Of a stretch of 64,000 nt of DNA, positions 37,000 through 49,090 are shown in pieces (the stretch's first letter is position 1; each line of letters begins with the position of its first letter). The DNA comes from Paragordius varius (lineage: Eukaryota; Nematomorpha). The notes under the pieces were generated by a model, which saw only the letters and a program-made list of their open reading frames with translations, ran no database searches and was not told where the DNA came from. The stretch is from NCBI GenBank assembly GCA_964247055.1, contig OZ176056.1, positions 6,758,001 to 6,822,000 on the forward strand, written 5' to 3'. A program made the position numbers and the translations under genes.

Positions 37000-39900
37000 A
37001 ATTTGGACTTCGGAAGTTATTATTATAGCAAAGATCGTTGTCGATTTATTGCTTTTCGAAGGTATATTTTGTTTATTCGATTGTAAGCGAGTGCTGTTAG
37101 CTGTTGTAAAGAAAGATTGGTTTTGATTAGGTTTTCGATCCAGCGCATCTTGCAGCGTCCACGTTTCGTGGATCCTTCGACCTTGCATGTTATTAGTTGG
37201 AATTTCAAGTCATTAGCTCTGATAATGTGACCAAAGTATGATTATTTCATTTTGAGGCACATGCCGATCAGGTGTATCTCGGGATTTATTTTGTCAAAGA
37301 TTACGGTGTTCTTTATTTTGTCTTTCCAGGTTTGTAGTATCTTCCGCCAGCACCACATTTCAAAGGCGTTAATGTAAATTTCGTCATCCTTTTTTATTGT
37401 CCAACTTTCTGACGCGTATGGCATGAGTTAACTAATGGGACTTTTTGAGTTTGATGTCGTGTGAGGACCATAGTTTATTATATTCTATCATTTTTGATTT
37501 AGCGATTCCTATTCTGTTCTGATGTCGGGGTGCTGTTGTTAATCGTATTGATAAGACTGCCTAAATAAGTGTATTGGGAGGTGTTACATGCAAATTTGAA
37601 ATATATACTTTGGTTGTATATCATAATTTTCTGTGAGATTTGATGTTACATGCAAATTTGCAATATATACTTTGGTTGTATATCATAATTTTCTGTGAGA
37701 TTTGATGTTACATTCAAATTTGAAATATAAACTTTGGTTGTATATTATAATTTTCTGTGAGATTTGAATTGTATTATATTTGTATTTTTTTGGTACTATG
37801 TAAATTATCCTTTGCTACTAAAAATTTTATCGTTATAATGCAAAATATGTACACCTAAAATTAGTATATATATAAAGCACAAAAAAATCGAATAAATAAA
37901 TTTTCACGTTTCTTATATTTTTTTCTCTTCAAATTAATAGGATACTACTTCGATTTTTGGTTGTTAAAGGATAAATTGTTGTAATGATTCTGAGCGTTTA
38001 TATTCATAATTTTAGTTTTTTTGTAGTTGATCATCAGACCGAATTTTCGACATTCAGTTGAAAATTCTGTTAAGAGTTTTTTTAGGTTGTCCACTGAATT
38101 TGACAACAGCATAGTGAGGTGATGATAATGCCGGCGATGCTTATGCCATTAGCTTTATCTCTATTTCCTAATACACTTTCTATGCAAACGTTAAAAAGAG
38201 TCGGTGAGAGGACGCATTCTTGTCGTAAACCATTGTTCATTCGTATTCAATTTTGCGCCGTGTGGGGTTTTTATTTAATGATGAATTGGAGTAAAGGGAT
38301 TTGATGATGTTTATAATATAATTCAATACTCCAATCTGAGATAGTGCCATCCACAGCATGTCGTGCTTCACGCTGTCAAAGGCCTTTGAAAAATCAATGA
38401 AGCAGATATGGGTTTCTTTCTGAAATTCAATTTGTTTTTTAAATATCCAGCGTATATTGCTAATCATGTCTCTCTGCATCCGAAATTGGTTCTAAATCCC
38501 GCTTGGGTGTTAGAAAGTTCGGCTTCATTTATGCCTTGGATATGCCTGTGAATTATTTTGAGAAAACTTTTGAGGCTAGGTTGATAAGCGTTATAGTTCT
38601 ATAGTTGTTAAATGATTTAGGATCGCCTTTTTTGAAGATGGGGATGAGTATTAATTTGCACCAATCTTGGGGGAATGAGGCATGAGCAAATATCTTTTGG
38701 AATAAATCAGTTAGGATATGAATTGGGATAAAACGAATGAGTTCTGTTGGGATATCGTTTTACCCCTCCGATTTATTGTTTGGGTAATGGTTGGGCGCCC
38801 ATTCAACTTCTTCTTTGATGATCTGCGGGTCATGTTGATAGATATTACTATTTTTATCGGCGTTTGATAGGCTGGTGCCGTATAGCTTTAATACATATTG
38901 TTCCCATTGTTCCACCAGGGTTTTTTTGTCTGTAATGATATCTCCATCTTCCTTTCTCATTGGGCCTTTGTAGCTTTTAGCCTACGTGTTGCAATATGAT
39001 CTACTTTAGCAAAGTAGTTGTTGTTATATTTATCAGCCTTTTCTAATTTTGAGCACAGCTGATTGTAGGGATCATTTTTGTCATCCCGAGCGCTTTTTTG
39101 GAACTCTGCGTTAAGTGATTTGTCCTCTGCCGTATAATTATTGCGTTTTGATTGGCGCCGTTTGTCCGATAAATCTAAATTTTTTTTGTGATAGCTTAAT
39201 TTTGTTATGATGATATTTTTGAATAGGCATGCATTCTCTGGTTGAAGTTCCCGTGATATTTTGTATTGTTTCCCAAAGATTTTCAGTGTCATCGTCAATT
39301 TCGGGTGTTTTGAATCTGTTTTCGAGTAACAAAGGAACCTCGGGGTCATAGCAAAAAATCTAATTTGGGATTATGCAGAGATTTTAGTTTGCGTGAGAGT
39401 ACTGGTTTAATTTTAAGTTTAGCAACAAGGGGATTATGATCAGAATAACAGTCGGAACCAGGGTAGGTTTTTACGTTCATAAATGAAGATTTATATTTTT
39501 GCATACCGAGAATAAAGTGGATTTGGTTTCTGTGCCTCTTGCAAGGTGAGGTCCATGTGTATAGCCTTCTCTTAGGTTGTTGGAAAAAGGAGTTTGAGAT
39601 GAAGAATTTATGTTCGCTGCAAAATTCTATGAGGCGGTCGCCTCTATTGTTTTTGTTTCCCAGTCTTTTCCCACCAGTGATTTGGTGTGTATTATCAATA
39701 CCTACTGTCGCGTTAAGGTCGCCCAATACAAATATCATGTCTCTTTTGGGAACTTTCTTAATAGCTGAGCTGAGGGCCTCTTAAAATTGTTCGGAATCTT
39801 CTTCGTTGTTAGAGTTAGAAGGAGCATAGATTTAGAATATTGTTTTTGATTGTGGAGACGAGTTATATCGAAGTGATGTTATGCGATCGCTGTGTGTATG

Positions 39901-40254
39901 GTAATTTTCAGAGTTGGCAAGTGATTTGGTCATTATTAGGGCCACTCCGTTTTATTTAAGGGATCATGACCTGAGTATATTAGGATGTGATTTTCATATT
40001 CTATGTAACCGTTAAATGGGATGTGGGGTTCTGCTAATACACTCTTGCCGAGTTTCCCCATTTCTTTTATAATAACTCTGATTTTGTTGGTGGTCCCGCT
40101 TGAATTCCATGTACCAATACATAAAGACAAATCGCTGTTAAAACAGGCATTGTCTAAATTTGATTGGTTTAGATGATGTGGAAAATGAGGGAGGATGTGT
40201 TAGCGATAGATTAGTTTGTGATGAAGGATATGAGGAAAAAATGAGTTCCATTAT
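37000..40254 (-). mobile_element. RTE/BovB-like LINE, near full length, decayed
   Basis: Minus strand. Endonuclease comes first: MSLCIGTWNSSGTTNKIRV (40130), MIFVLGDLNATVG, GDRLIEFCSEH, RRLYTWTSPCKRHRNQI and GSDCYSDHNPLVAKLKIK (39738-39349). This order is the apurinic-type endonuclease of BovB-like LINEs. RT follows (HICFIDFSKAFDSVKHDML, 38479-38237), then the C-terminal segment TIKKDDEIYINAFEMWCWRK (37424) and GRCKMRWIENLIK. The probable 5' start is Met at 40254 (MELIFSSYPSS). Numerous stops and frame changes, a 62-bp triplication (37583-37768) and non-LINE sequence near 37770-37960 show that it is dead. Confidence 0.85.
37583..37768. repeat. 62-bp unit repeated three times
   Basis: Three consecutive copies of a 62-bp unit containing TTTGGTTGTATATCATAATT and TTCTGTGAGATTTGAT. 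Copies 1 and 2 are nearly identical and copy 3 has a few changes. It lies inside the minus-strand LINE, after its RT region. Confidence 0.92.
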
Positions 40255-40589
40255 GGATGATGATGATATTTTATAGGTAATTATTTGGTATGTTCACTCC
40301 CGAGGTGCGTATACCTTTTAATTTTATAGGAAATCTTGCTTACATTCGGTGATAAATGGACTTTATGTTATTATCTTCATCAATTCATTGTCAGTTTTAT
40401 CATTCGTAAGATCATTAGAATTACAAGCACACATGCATTCTACAGAACATACAACAAAATTTTCAACGACAGTTTTTTATGCCCAATTATATTATTCCCT
40501 AAAAACCATTCTTAAACATCAATGGACATATCATACTGTTTCTATTGATTCTTATATCTCACTACACCACCACTAAGCCAAATTCCTAC

Positions 40590-43385
40590 ATGGAAAGCAG
40601 TAATTCTAAAATAAGCTCTCGTAATTTACCAATAAATATGGCGGCATGGAATATACGTGGCAGTTTAGATAACAAATTGGATATAATAGTTCGCGAGATG
40701 AGTTTGTACCATGAGTTAGGGCTGTCGGAGATTCATATGCAACATAACTTACACAAAATATACGACAATTATTCGTTTTATAACTCAGGCGGTGAACTCA
40801 AACGAAATGAATGCGGTTTTTTAATATCGAATTATCTAGCCAAACATACCGATATATATAGACCTATCTCCGATCGAATTATATCCCTACGAATTAACAC
40901 GAGACCCCAGGCTATAACAATATATCAAATCTATGCCCCACGAGTGTCTCATCCGAAGATGAATGCGAAAAGTTCTATAACAGGTTATAAATGGCTCTCT
41001 GTGAAACATCCAAAAAAGACATTACTTTCATCATCGGCGATTTTAACGCTATCATAGCTAACGATAAAACAGACAAGGTCACTGATGGAAAAGGCCTTGG
41101 TAAAGTCAAAAACCCCCGTGGTGAAAGGCTAATTGATTTTTGCCCAACACAATCTCTTTATAGCGAACTCGTTTTTACAGCCTAACAGACGGCTCTACAC
41201 CTGGACCTCACAGTGTCGTAAACACAGGAATCAAATAGATTATATATTGGGAATGCAAAAATACAAAAGCTCATTTTAAAACATCCGGTGATACTCGAGT
41301 GCAGACTGCAACTCAGATCATAACCTATTAATGGCCAAAATCAAAATAAAGCTACAACACAACCGCTAACAAACTTTTCCAAAACTAAATTGAACTACAA
41401 ACTTTTACCTGCCGATTTCACTCCAATCCTTGACAATAAATTTGAATCCTTAAATTACGAAACATTGAACACAGATGACCTTTGGTCAACTATCCACAAA
41501 ATTACACCGAAACAGCCAAAGAAAATATACCCCCTGGCACAACTAATAACTAAAAATTTACCATATCACAGCATCGACTTAATTGAACAGAGAAGAGTAG
41601 CAAAATCCAAGGGCACTCCCCCTGAGTACAAAAATATTAATAATGAACTACAAAAAAGCATAAGATCCGACAAAGAATCTCATTATAATACAATCTACGT
41701 TAACCTAGAGCAAGCTGCTAAACTTAATCACAACTACTTCTCTTACATTAAAGACATTCAACGGCGCAAAAAACAAATGTAGAAGGTCCTAGGTCTCATT
41801 CAAACGGAAAACTTCTAACTGATAAGAAAGAAGTAATTAAACTTTGGGAAGAATGCATCCAAAATTTATTCACAAAACAATCAACTATAATCGCCACGAA
41901 CCTTGAACAAACTTATGACCCACCAATACTAAAAGAAGAAATTGAATGGGCCCTGAGGCACTCATCAACCGGCAAAGCAGAGGGATATAATGACATCCCT
42001 ACAGAGCTACAAAGGCACATTCCCATAAAATTAATTCTTTTATTATTCCAAAAATACTTCAGTGATGCAACATTCCCGGCGGACTGGAACAAATCACTAT
42101 CCCAATATTTAAAAAGGGCGATCCTACCGCACAATAGCATTAATCTATCAAACCTTAAAAATGTTCTTAAAAATAATTCAAAACAGTCAACAAACATATG
42201 TCAACCCGGAAATCTCAATGACGCAAGCAGGCTTTAGAGAAAAAAGATGATGCCGAGACATGATCTCAAACATTAGATGGATAATGGAAAAAAACTGTGA
42301 TTTCCCAAATGAGCTACACCTATGCTTAGTGGATTTCTCTAAAGCCTTCGATACCGTTCAACATGATATTCTCTCGAAGGCCCTTAAACAATTAGGAGTT
42401 TCCGATCACTTAAAACTAATTAAATCCATATACTCCAACTCCTACCTATCACTTAACACCCCGTGGCCCGACCTCTAAGAATCCAATGAACATACAAGGC
42501 TGCATTTTATCCCCCATGTTGTTCAACATATATTTGGAATGTATCATGAAGGATCTTAATCTGCCAGGAATAAAAGTAGGGGGTCACACTCTGACGACTC
42601 TCCACTACGCAGACGACACGATTATCTTAGCAAATTCACAAACAAACCTCGAAAACAGTCTCCGAACTTTTATAAATGTGTGCAAAAAATACAATCTTAC
42701 ATTAAACCTCAACAAAACTAAAATTTTACATATCAACTCCCCTCATTCCTATGACTCGCTTCGGATAAATGGCGAAACAATTCGAGTAGTCAACGAATAC
42801 ACATACCTTGGAAGCATTATGAATAACTCAAGCTCCAGTTCCCAAGAAATAAGAAGACGCATAGCTACCGCCAAATGCGTTCTAGCCTCACACTACAAGA
42901 TATGGAAATCTCATGACATAAACCTAGGGTAAAAATTCAACTAATAAACACATTTCCTATCATGTTATACGGATGTGAAAGCTGGACTATCAAAAGTGAA
43001 GACGAAAAAGAATCAACGCTTTTGAAATGTTTTGCTGGAGAAAAATATTTGGTATAACATGGGAGGACAAAATAAAAAACATCGACATCGTAAATAAAAT
43101 TAACGCACAAACAACGCTTCGGGATAAAATAATAAAACAAAAATTCGGTTACTTTGGACACATTATTCGGGGACATTCTTTGGAAAAGGATATTATGTTA
43201 GGAAAAGTAAATGGCAAGAGAGGAAGAGTCGAAGACGTATTCGCTGAATAGACGAAATCTTATCACTTTCCAAATTGTCACTGCAAAAACTATTTCAAAA
43301 AGCCCACGACAGAACCGAGTGGACGAAGTTTTCCTACAAAATCGCTAATCGTCGATAACCGACTACAAGCTTAATAACAACAAAG
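40590..43385 (+). mobile_element. RTE/BovB-like LINE, near full length, decayed
   Basis: Plus strand. Endonuclease: NMAAWNIRGSLDNKLDIIV, LGLSEIHMQHN, FIIGDFNAIIAND, NPRGERLIDFCP, then RRLYTWTSQCRKHRNQIDY and DCNSDHNLLMAKIKIK. RT: HLCLVDFSKAFDTVQHDIL (42260-42478), GCILSPMLFNIYLE, TLHYADDTIILANSQ (intact YADD box), NLNKTKILHIN, YTYLGSIMNN (42486-42932). C-terminal: MFCWRKIFGITWEDKIKN, FGYFGHIIRGHSLEKD, GKRGRV. The 3' end is near 43385, where AATAACAACAAAGA stands. Several frame changes separate the open pieces, but this copy is less damaged than its minus-strand relative, with which it stands head to head (5' ends ~340 bp apart). Confidence 0.88.
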
Positions 43386-43422
43386 ATATTGTTAAAAAGG
43401 ATAATTTATGGAAAATCAATTT

Positions 43423-43602
43423 TTATTTTAAATGAATATGATTTTGTTGAGAATGATGATGTAAAAAATGGTTAATAAATGCTTGAATGCGTTGGTTAAA
43501 AGCTTCTATTAAAACTGTAGATAAAAAAACATCTTCAAAAATAATTGGTGCTCCTTTTGGAGGGTAGGCATACCAAGCCTTTCCCACCGCCTTATTTACC
43601 AT
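43423..43602 (-). CDS. Small ORF, 59 aa, unknown
   Basis: Minus strand, starting MVNKAVGKAWYAYPPKGAP, followed by IIFEDVFLSTVLIEAFNQR and ending HHHSQQNHIHLK. The composition is more protein-like (Ala, Gly, Pro, Trp) than the surrounding AT-rich frames. The Trp-Tyr-x-Tyr-Pro-Pro start faintly recalls small mitochondrial inner-membrane subunits, but I cannot assign it. It may be a solitary exon, a processed copy or chance. It lies just past the 3' end of the plus-strand LINE and is not obviously part of gene B. Confidence 0.3.
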   Translation of the reverse strand: MVNKAVGKAWYAYPPKGAPIIFEDVFLSTVLIEAFNQRIQAFINHFLHHHSQQNHIHLK

Positions 43603-43861
43603 ATGTTTTCACGAACGAGTAAAAGATACTGTAAAAATTTTATGCTTTTTATTTTATACATATTGTATAATTAATTACATTTTATATAAAACAACTTTCA
43701 ATAGTTTTACAGTTTAAAGTTCTTGTGAACAAAACTATCCGAAAATGTAATCGTCCAAGAAAATAAATAAAGTGTTAAACAGCAATTTAATTTGCTTTTA
43801 ATTAATATACTTTTTTAATAGATTTATATAGAGTCATTTCTGGTACATGGAGAAGATTATG

Positions 43862-43862
<1 letters not shown>

Positions 43863-43893
<31 letters not shown>
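43863..43893. repeat. (TA)n microsatellite
   Basis: A pure TA tract between the LINE and gene B. Confidence 0.9.
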
Positions 43894-43896
<3 letters not shown>

Positions 43897-44127
43897 TGCT
43901 TATGCCCTATATTTATGTATGATCGCTTTATAAGCGTTTGTATTAAATTTCAAGTCAATCACATTAGAATTTAGGTCATTTTGTTGGAAATTAAAAACAC
44001 TTTAGCTATATAAATCAGTAGTTTTCGGTTGAAATAAAATCTTCTAATTAGTGTCTATAAAAAATCTAACCCTTCATGGTTTTGTAGATAATCAGGTAAA
44101 AACTTAACGACTACAAAATAACTTTAA

Positions 44128-44158
<31 letters not shown>

Positions 44159-44163
<5 letters not shown>

Positions 44164-44394
44164 ATTTACAGTTCAAATTCACTCTTGAACAATTCAAATT
44201 AACCCTTGATTTAAATTCACCCTAAAATAAATAAAGCGTTTTTATGATCAAAAATTACTTTTAAAAAAATAATTTATGGTATCAATATATATTTCATAGT
44301 AATAGTTACATTAGCTCGTATTTTTAGGATGAATTTGAATTATTCGAGGGTGAATGTTAATTGTTTAAGGGTAAATTTAAACTGTAAATGGTAT
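44159..44394. mobile_element. MITE, ATACCATTT family, best copy
   Basis: Starts ATACCATTTACAGTTCAAAT and ends AAACTGTAAATGGTAT, 236 bp. Each arm contains two to three imperfect copies of a ~23-bp subterminal repeat (CCCTTGAACAATTCAAATT). It is inserted at the end of a (TA)n tract (44131-44160), 200 bp beyond the gene B stop codon. Confidence 0.88.
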
Positions 44395-44595
44395 ATTAGG
44401 CGTTACAATATAGGAAATATTACATAATATGATTTTATTGTAAAAATATGTGTTAGATAATGATTAAAAATATTTAAACATATAAATTTCTTTATAACAT
44501 AACAAAATTTATTTTTCGTAAAAATGTATTAAATTAAGAAAAGATAGGTAATGTTGCTTTAATCCAACATACTAAATTGATTGAATCTGATAATT

Positions 44596-46924
44596 TCAAG
44601 CGTAGTTTCCGCTATATTCGTCTTCATTTGGAGCACAAGGAGTATTATTGACTAGATTGGAAGCGAGCGATTGTAAGAACATTTTTTTTTCATTATAGAA
44701 TTTTCTTAACAAAAAACTGGGCTCTGTAAATAAAAAAATTATAATAAATATTTTAAAAATATAAAAAATGTTCAAGGTCCTACGAGCTAAATATACGGTT
44801 AAAACTACCCTATTACATTTTATCTCATCCATACAATAATATTAAACAATTACATTAATATCTTTAAAGTAAAAGTGAGATCATTTTCTAACTAAAAGAT
44901 ATTAACCATTCAGCTAATGTATAAGGGCAAATTTAATGGAATATATTTTTTCGCGGGCCGCAGAAGAATTGGCTCTCTGGGCGCATGTTGACAGTGCTAT
45001 AAAAGACTAAAATATTAATCATTTAATTTCTTATGGAACATGGGATCGTTCAAATAGAATATTAAAGCTAGGACAAATGTACCTTGACAAGGTGTTAATT
45101 TTATTTTTGTCAATAACGTGTCGGGATAGTTGATGGCCAAACCTTCGATCGCATTTGTAGTGTTGTCTTCATGGTAATTACCAAAAGTATACCATAAATT
45201 ATTGAAAAAACTAACATATTGCATGTTATGAACGATACGTTTCTCTTGATGATATAGATTACGATTTTCTATAATTTCTAATCTGCTAATCCTGGAGTTG
45301 TAACTTAATACAAACTATAAAAGTTTCACAAAAATGTAAAAAAAATATAGGATTATAACACGGAGTGTAGCAATAATGCTCTATTTATGATTTATATATT
45401 ATTTGATAGCTAAAAGTTCCATGATATTGAATATCAATAAATGCATGACAATCTAAAAGTAAATTATTTTTTTTTCTCCTGTTGGCGAAAATCAAAAAAT
45501 CGCATTCTTGTCACACATTAGGTTGAATAAAATAAAGTACAACGAAAAATGCGTTAAAAAAATATATTAATTGATAATATTTAACATATGGTTATTTTCA
45601 AACGCATTTTACATCGATAAAGATTTTACAAATTTTCTGAGAATCCTTAAATGACTTACAATAAATAATGCTATCCAATAAATTTTATGCGGTAAAAACA
45701 TTTTTTATTTTAACTATCATATCGTGTTTCAAAAATGATTTTGGGTATATATAAAAAATTATTTTGTAATTTAGACCAAAGAGGAAGCAGCGTTTAATTT
45801 TAAGCCAACATCCAATATATAATTTAAAATACCATTCCTATACAGTTTGATGGAAAAAACAAGATCTATCGAATCAGTACCTATATTTTTTTATATTTTA
45901 AAAAAATGTTTTTGTTTAATATTTATATATATTAAATATTAATGATAAGTTAAACAAGCCCGAAAACATAAATAATTTTAAGGGTGAGTTGAATTGTTCA
46001 AGGGTGAATATGTATAAGGGTAAATTTGAATTATAAATGGTATTTGAAGGTTTTGTAATAACTCGAGGCTATTAATTACTTTAGTGAATTTATACGAAAA
46101 TTTCTTATTAGAAACTTAAATAATTATTTAACCACGATATATTGAGTTAATTATATTATGGTTAATATATAATTTAAAAAATAATGATTTTTAATGTATA
46201 ATAATTTTTTTTATTTAATGGTAATAGTATCTATGATTTTAACATCATTCTGATGTTTATTAACCTGAAGTTTCTATTTAAGAAAAGATATGATGTTTCA
46301 CGTATATTTTTATTGGTTTAATTTAAAATTTAAGTATTTAAGTATTTAAGTTTCGTTGAATTTCGATTGGTAATTTTTGCCATATAATTTATAACTTGCT
46401 TAACACTTTATTACCTTTTTACATTTTTGTCACAAAAATGCTTATATTTTACAGTTATTTGACTTCTAGAGAAAATTAAACATAAAAACTTGATCGAAAA
46501 GAAGAGCTGATATCAAAATCAAAATATTTTAAGTTTTTGCTGGTAAATCGTTGCCTGAAAGATTTTAAAAGTTAACTTAACAATTTCCACCATAATATAC
46601 ATTTGCCTGTTGCATTCGATTTAAAAAATTATAATAAAATGGCGGCAAAATATTTGTATTAACGATAAGGCTAAAGAAAACAATTTTTAATTTAGATATA
46701 CAGTCATGTATCGTTTATTTTATCATAAATTTATTTTTTCCCTAAATGGGTTTAAATACTGGTAAAGAATGAAAAAAACAAGAGCTCTATGGTAATTCTT
46801 TTACTTTTTGATGAATATAGAACTCTTCTTTTTCCATTCTTTAACAAATATTTATACCCATTTAACGAAAGAAAATAAATTTATGAAAAATAAAGGATAC
46901 ATGACTGACCTTTAATACTTATTA

Positions 46925-46966
<42 letters not shown>

Positions 46967-49042
46967 TATAAATTAAGGGTAAAGCTTCAAAAGGTCATGC
47001 AGTGTTAATACAGATCTATTCTGAAAACGATAAAATTTGAAATGTATAAATTAATACCGATTCTAGATGATTCAAGTTTAAGCGTACTGTTGTATGGTCA
47101 TAAAAGTCATCGTAAGCATTCTGACGATAGTTGTTGAAAAGTAGCATGATTTCTTTTGAGCCTTTACTACCTTGATTTGAAGCGTTGAGTGTGGTGACAT
47201 TTAAGTCATTATATATGAGCGAAACTTTAACATATTGTTTCATTATTGGTTTGTATTGATCATCCACATATATGGCATAAAATATGGGCAATAAAATATA
47301 TTTTGGATCCACTCCAGAAAGATTCGCATGTCTGCCCGTTTTATAACTGAAACTTTCAACATACGTCATATTAAACTTATTATTGTTTTCCATGATTATT
47401 TGAACTAGGGTTTGAATATGAGCACTAGAATACTATAAAATATATAATGAATCAATAAATTGCTGTTTTTCACTCGGTGCAATATTATATGTTTAGTTTT
47501 TGGAATTAATTTTGTCGAAAATAATTAATTTAACACTTTTTTCAAGAAATTATATTTTGTAATTACATATGATAAGAATTTTTTACAATTGGATGATTAC
47601 TATTACACATGACATTATATATTTGGGCAATTTTAGTAAATATGTTGGATTGAAAATTTTTAGACCCATAATAGTTTGTTAAATAGTTATGTAAATCAAT
47701 AAGTACCATTATACCTGATTATAAATTATTGAATTTTGAGAGTGTTGGAAATCACTATCAATTTTATTCATGATATTGTGAAGCTTTTTGGTTAAAATGC
47801 GCATTGCTATTTTGTTTGATTCTATATACATAACATTAATAAAAATAAATAATATACAAGTAAAGAAATAAATCAAACATTAGCTAAACTAAATTTTGTA
47901 TTCGTGAGTGGAGAAGATATATTTTCAATGTAGCAGTTGGTGGGAATCGACCTTAGCAAAACCAACCATAATAAATTTTAGAAACTGCCTTGATACCAGA
48001 AAAAAAGGTTATCTATTTCTTATTATCGCATTTTAGAAAATTATTTAGTGACATACAATTCGTGCAACATATCTCACCAATAAAATTACAATGTGTAAAA
48101 TTTAACCCATTTTAACTAGATCAATACAATATTTTTTTAACATAAACTTTCATATGTATGATAGTCATCCCTTTTCATCTCGATTTCAAGAATTTTGTTG
48201 TCCGGTGATATTGTATCTTCTTTTATATTTATGGTGGTAGGTGCGTTTCCTGAATAAAACGAGCTATATAATTAGTGAAATATAACTTGGCACGGGATAG
48301 GGACGTATAAATTTGACATTTATCTAAGTATCGCATGATTTGACATAATTCTATCGGCACAAATATTACAATGTAAAGGTTAATAAAACATCATAAGATT
48401 ATTTTTAGATTTTTGTGATTAAAAAATAAATATTATTTAAAATTAACTCAATACATTAAAAATATTACACTCATGTATCCTTTATTTTATTTAAATTTAT
48501 TTTTTTGGTTAAATGGGTTGGTAAAGAATGGAAAAATACGAGCTATATTGTATTTCTTATACTTTTTGATGAATATGATATTGTAAATACCATACTCTTG
48601 TTTTTTCCATTCTTTACCAAATATTTTTACACTTATGGTAGAAAAACAAATTTTAAATAAAATAAAGGATACATGACTGTAACTATGCCTTATAGAAATA
48701 TGTATAATTAAACCAAAAACACATAAGTTATTTTTAAGGTGATTTTAAAAAATCAAAGGGGGAAATGAATTGTTTAAGGGTACTTTTAATTGGTTAAATG
48801 AGGTGTGAATGGTATATCAATAATTTTATTTCATTATTTTATAATTTTAAATTTTATTTTATACATTTTGCTTTTTTTTAATGATTATAATGTGTTTAAA
48901 TACTTGTATATTGTATTTAACCATTATGAAGCCATAAAAATTATATGGAAAATAATATTACGATTTTTCTTCTGGTCTTTTATTTCCATACCAGTTATAA
49001 AATTTTTTTTGCTGTTTATTCGTATATTTAAATATTTAATTA

Positions 49043-49090
<48 letters not shown>

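Noticed and set aside
37858-37960. A gene in the gap within the minus-strand LINE.
   Set aside because: AT-rich sequence with no frame; read as non-LINE insertion or decay.
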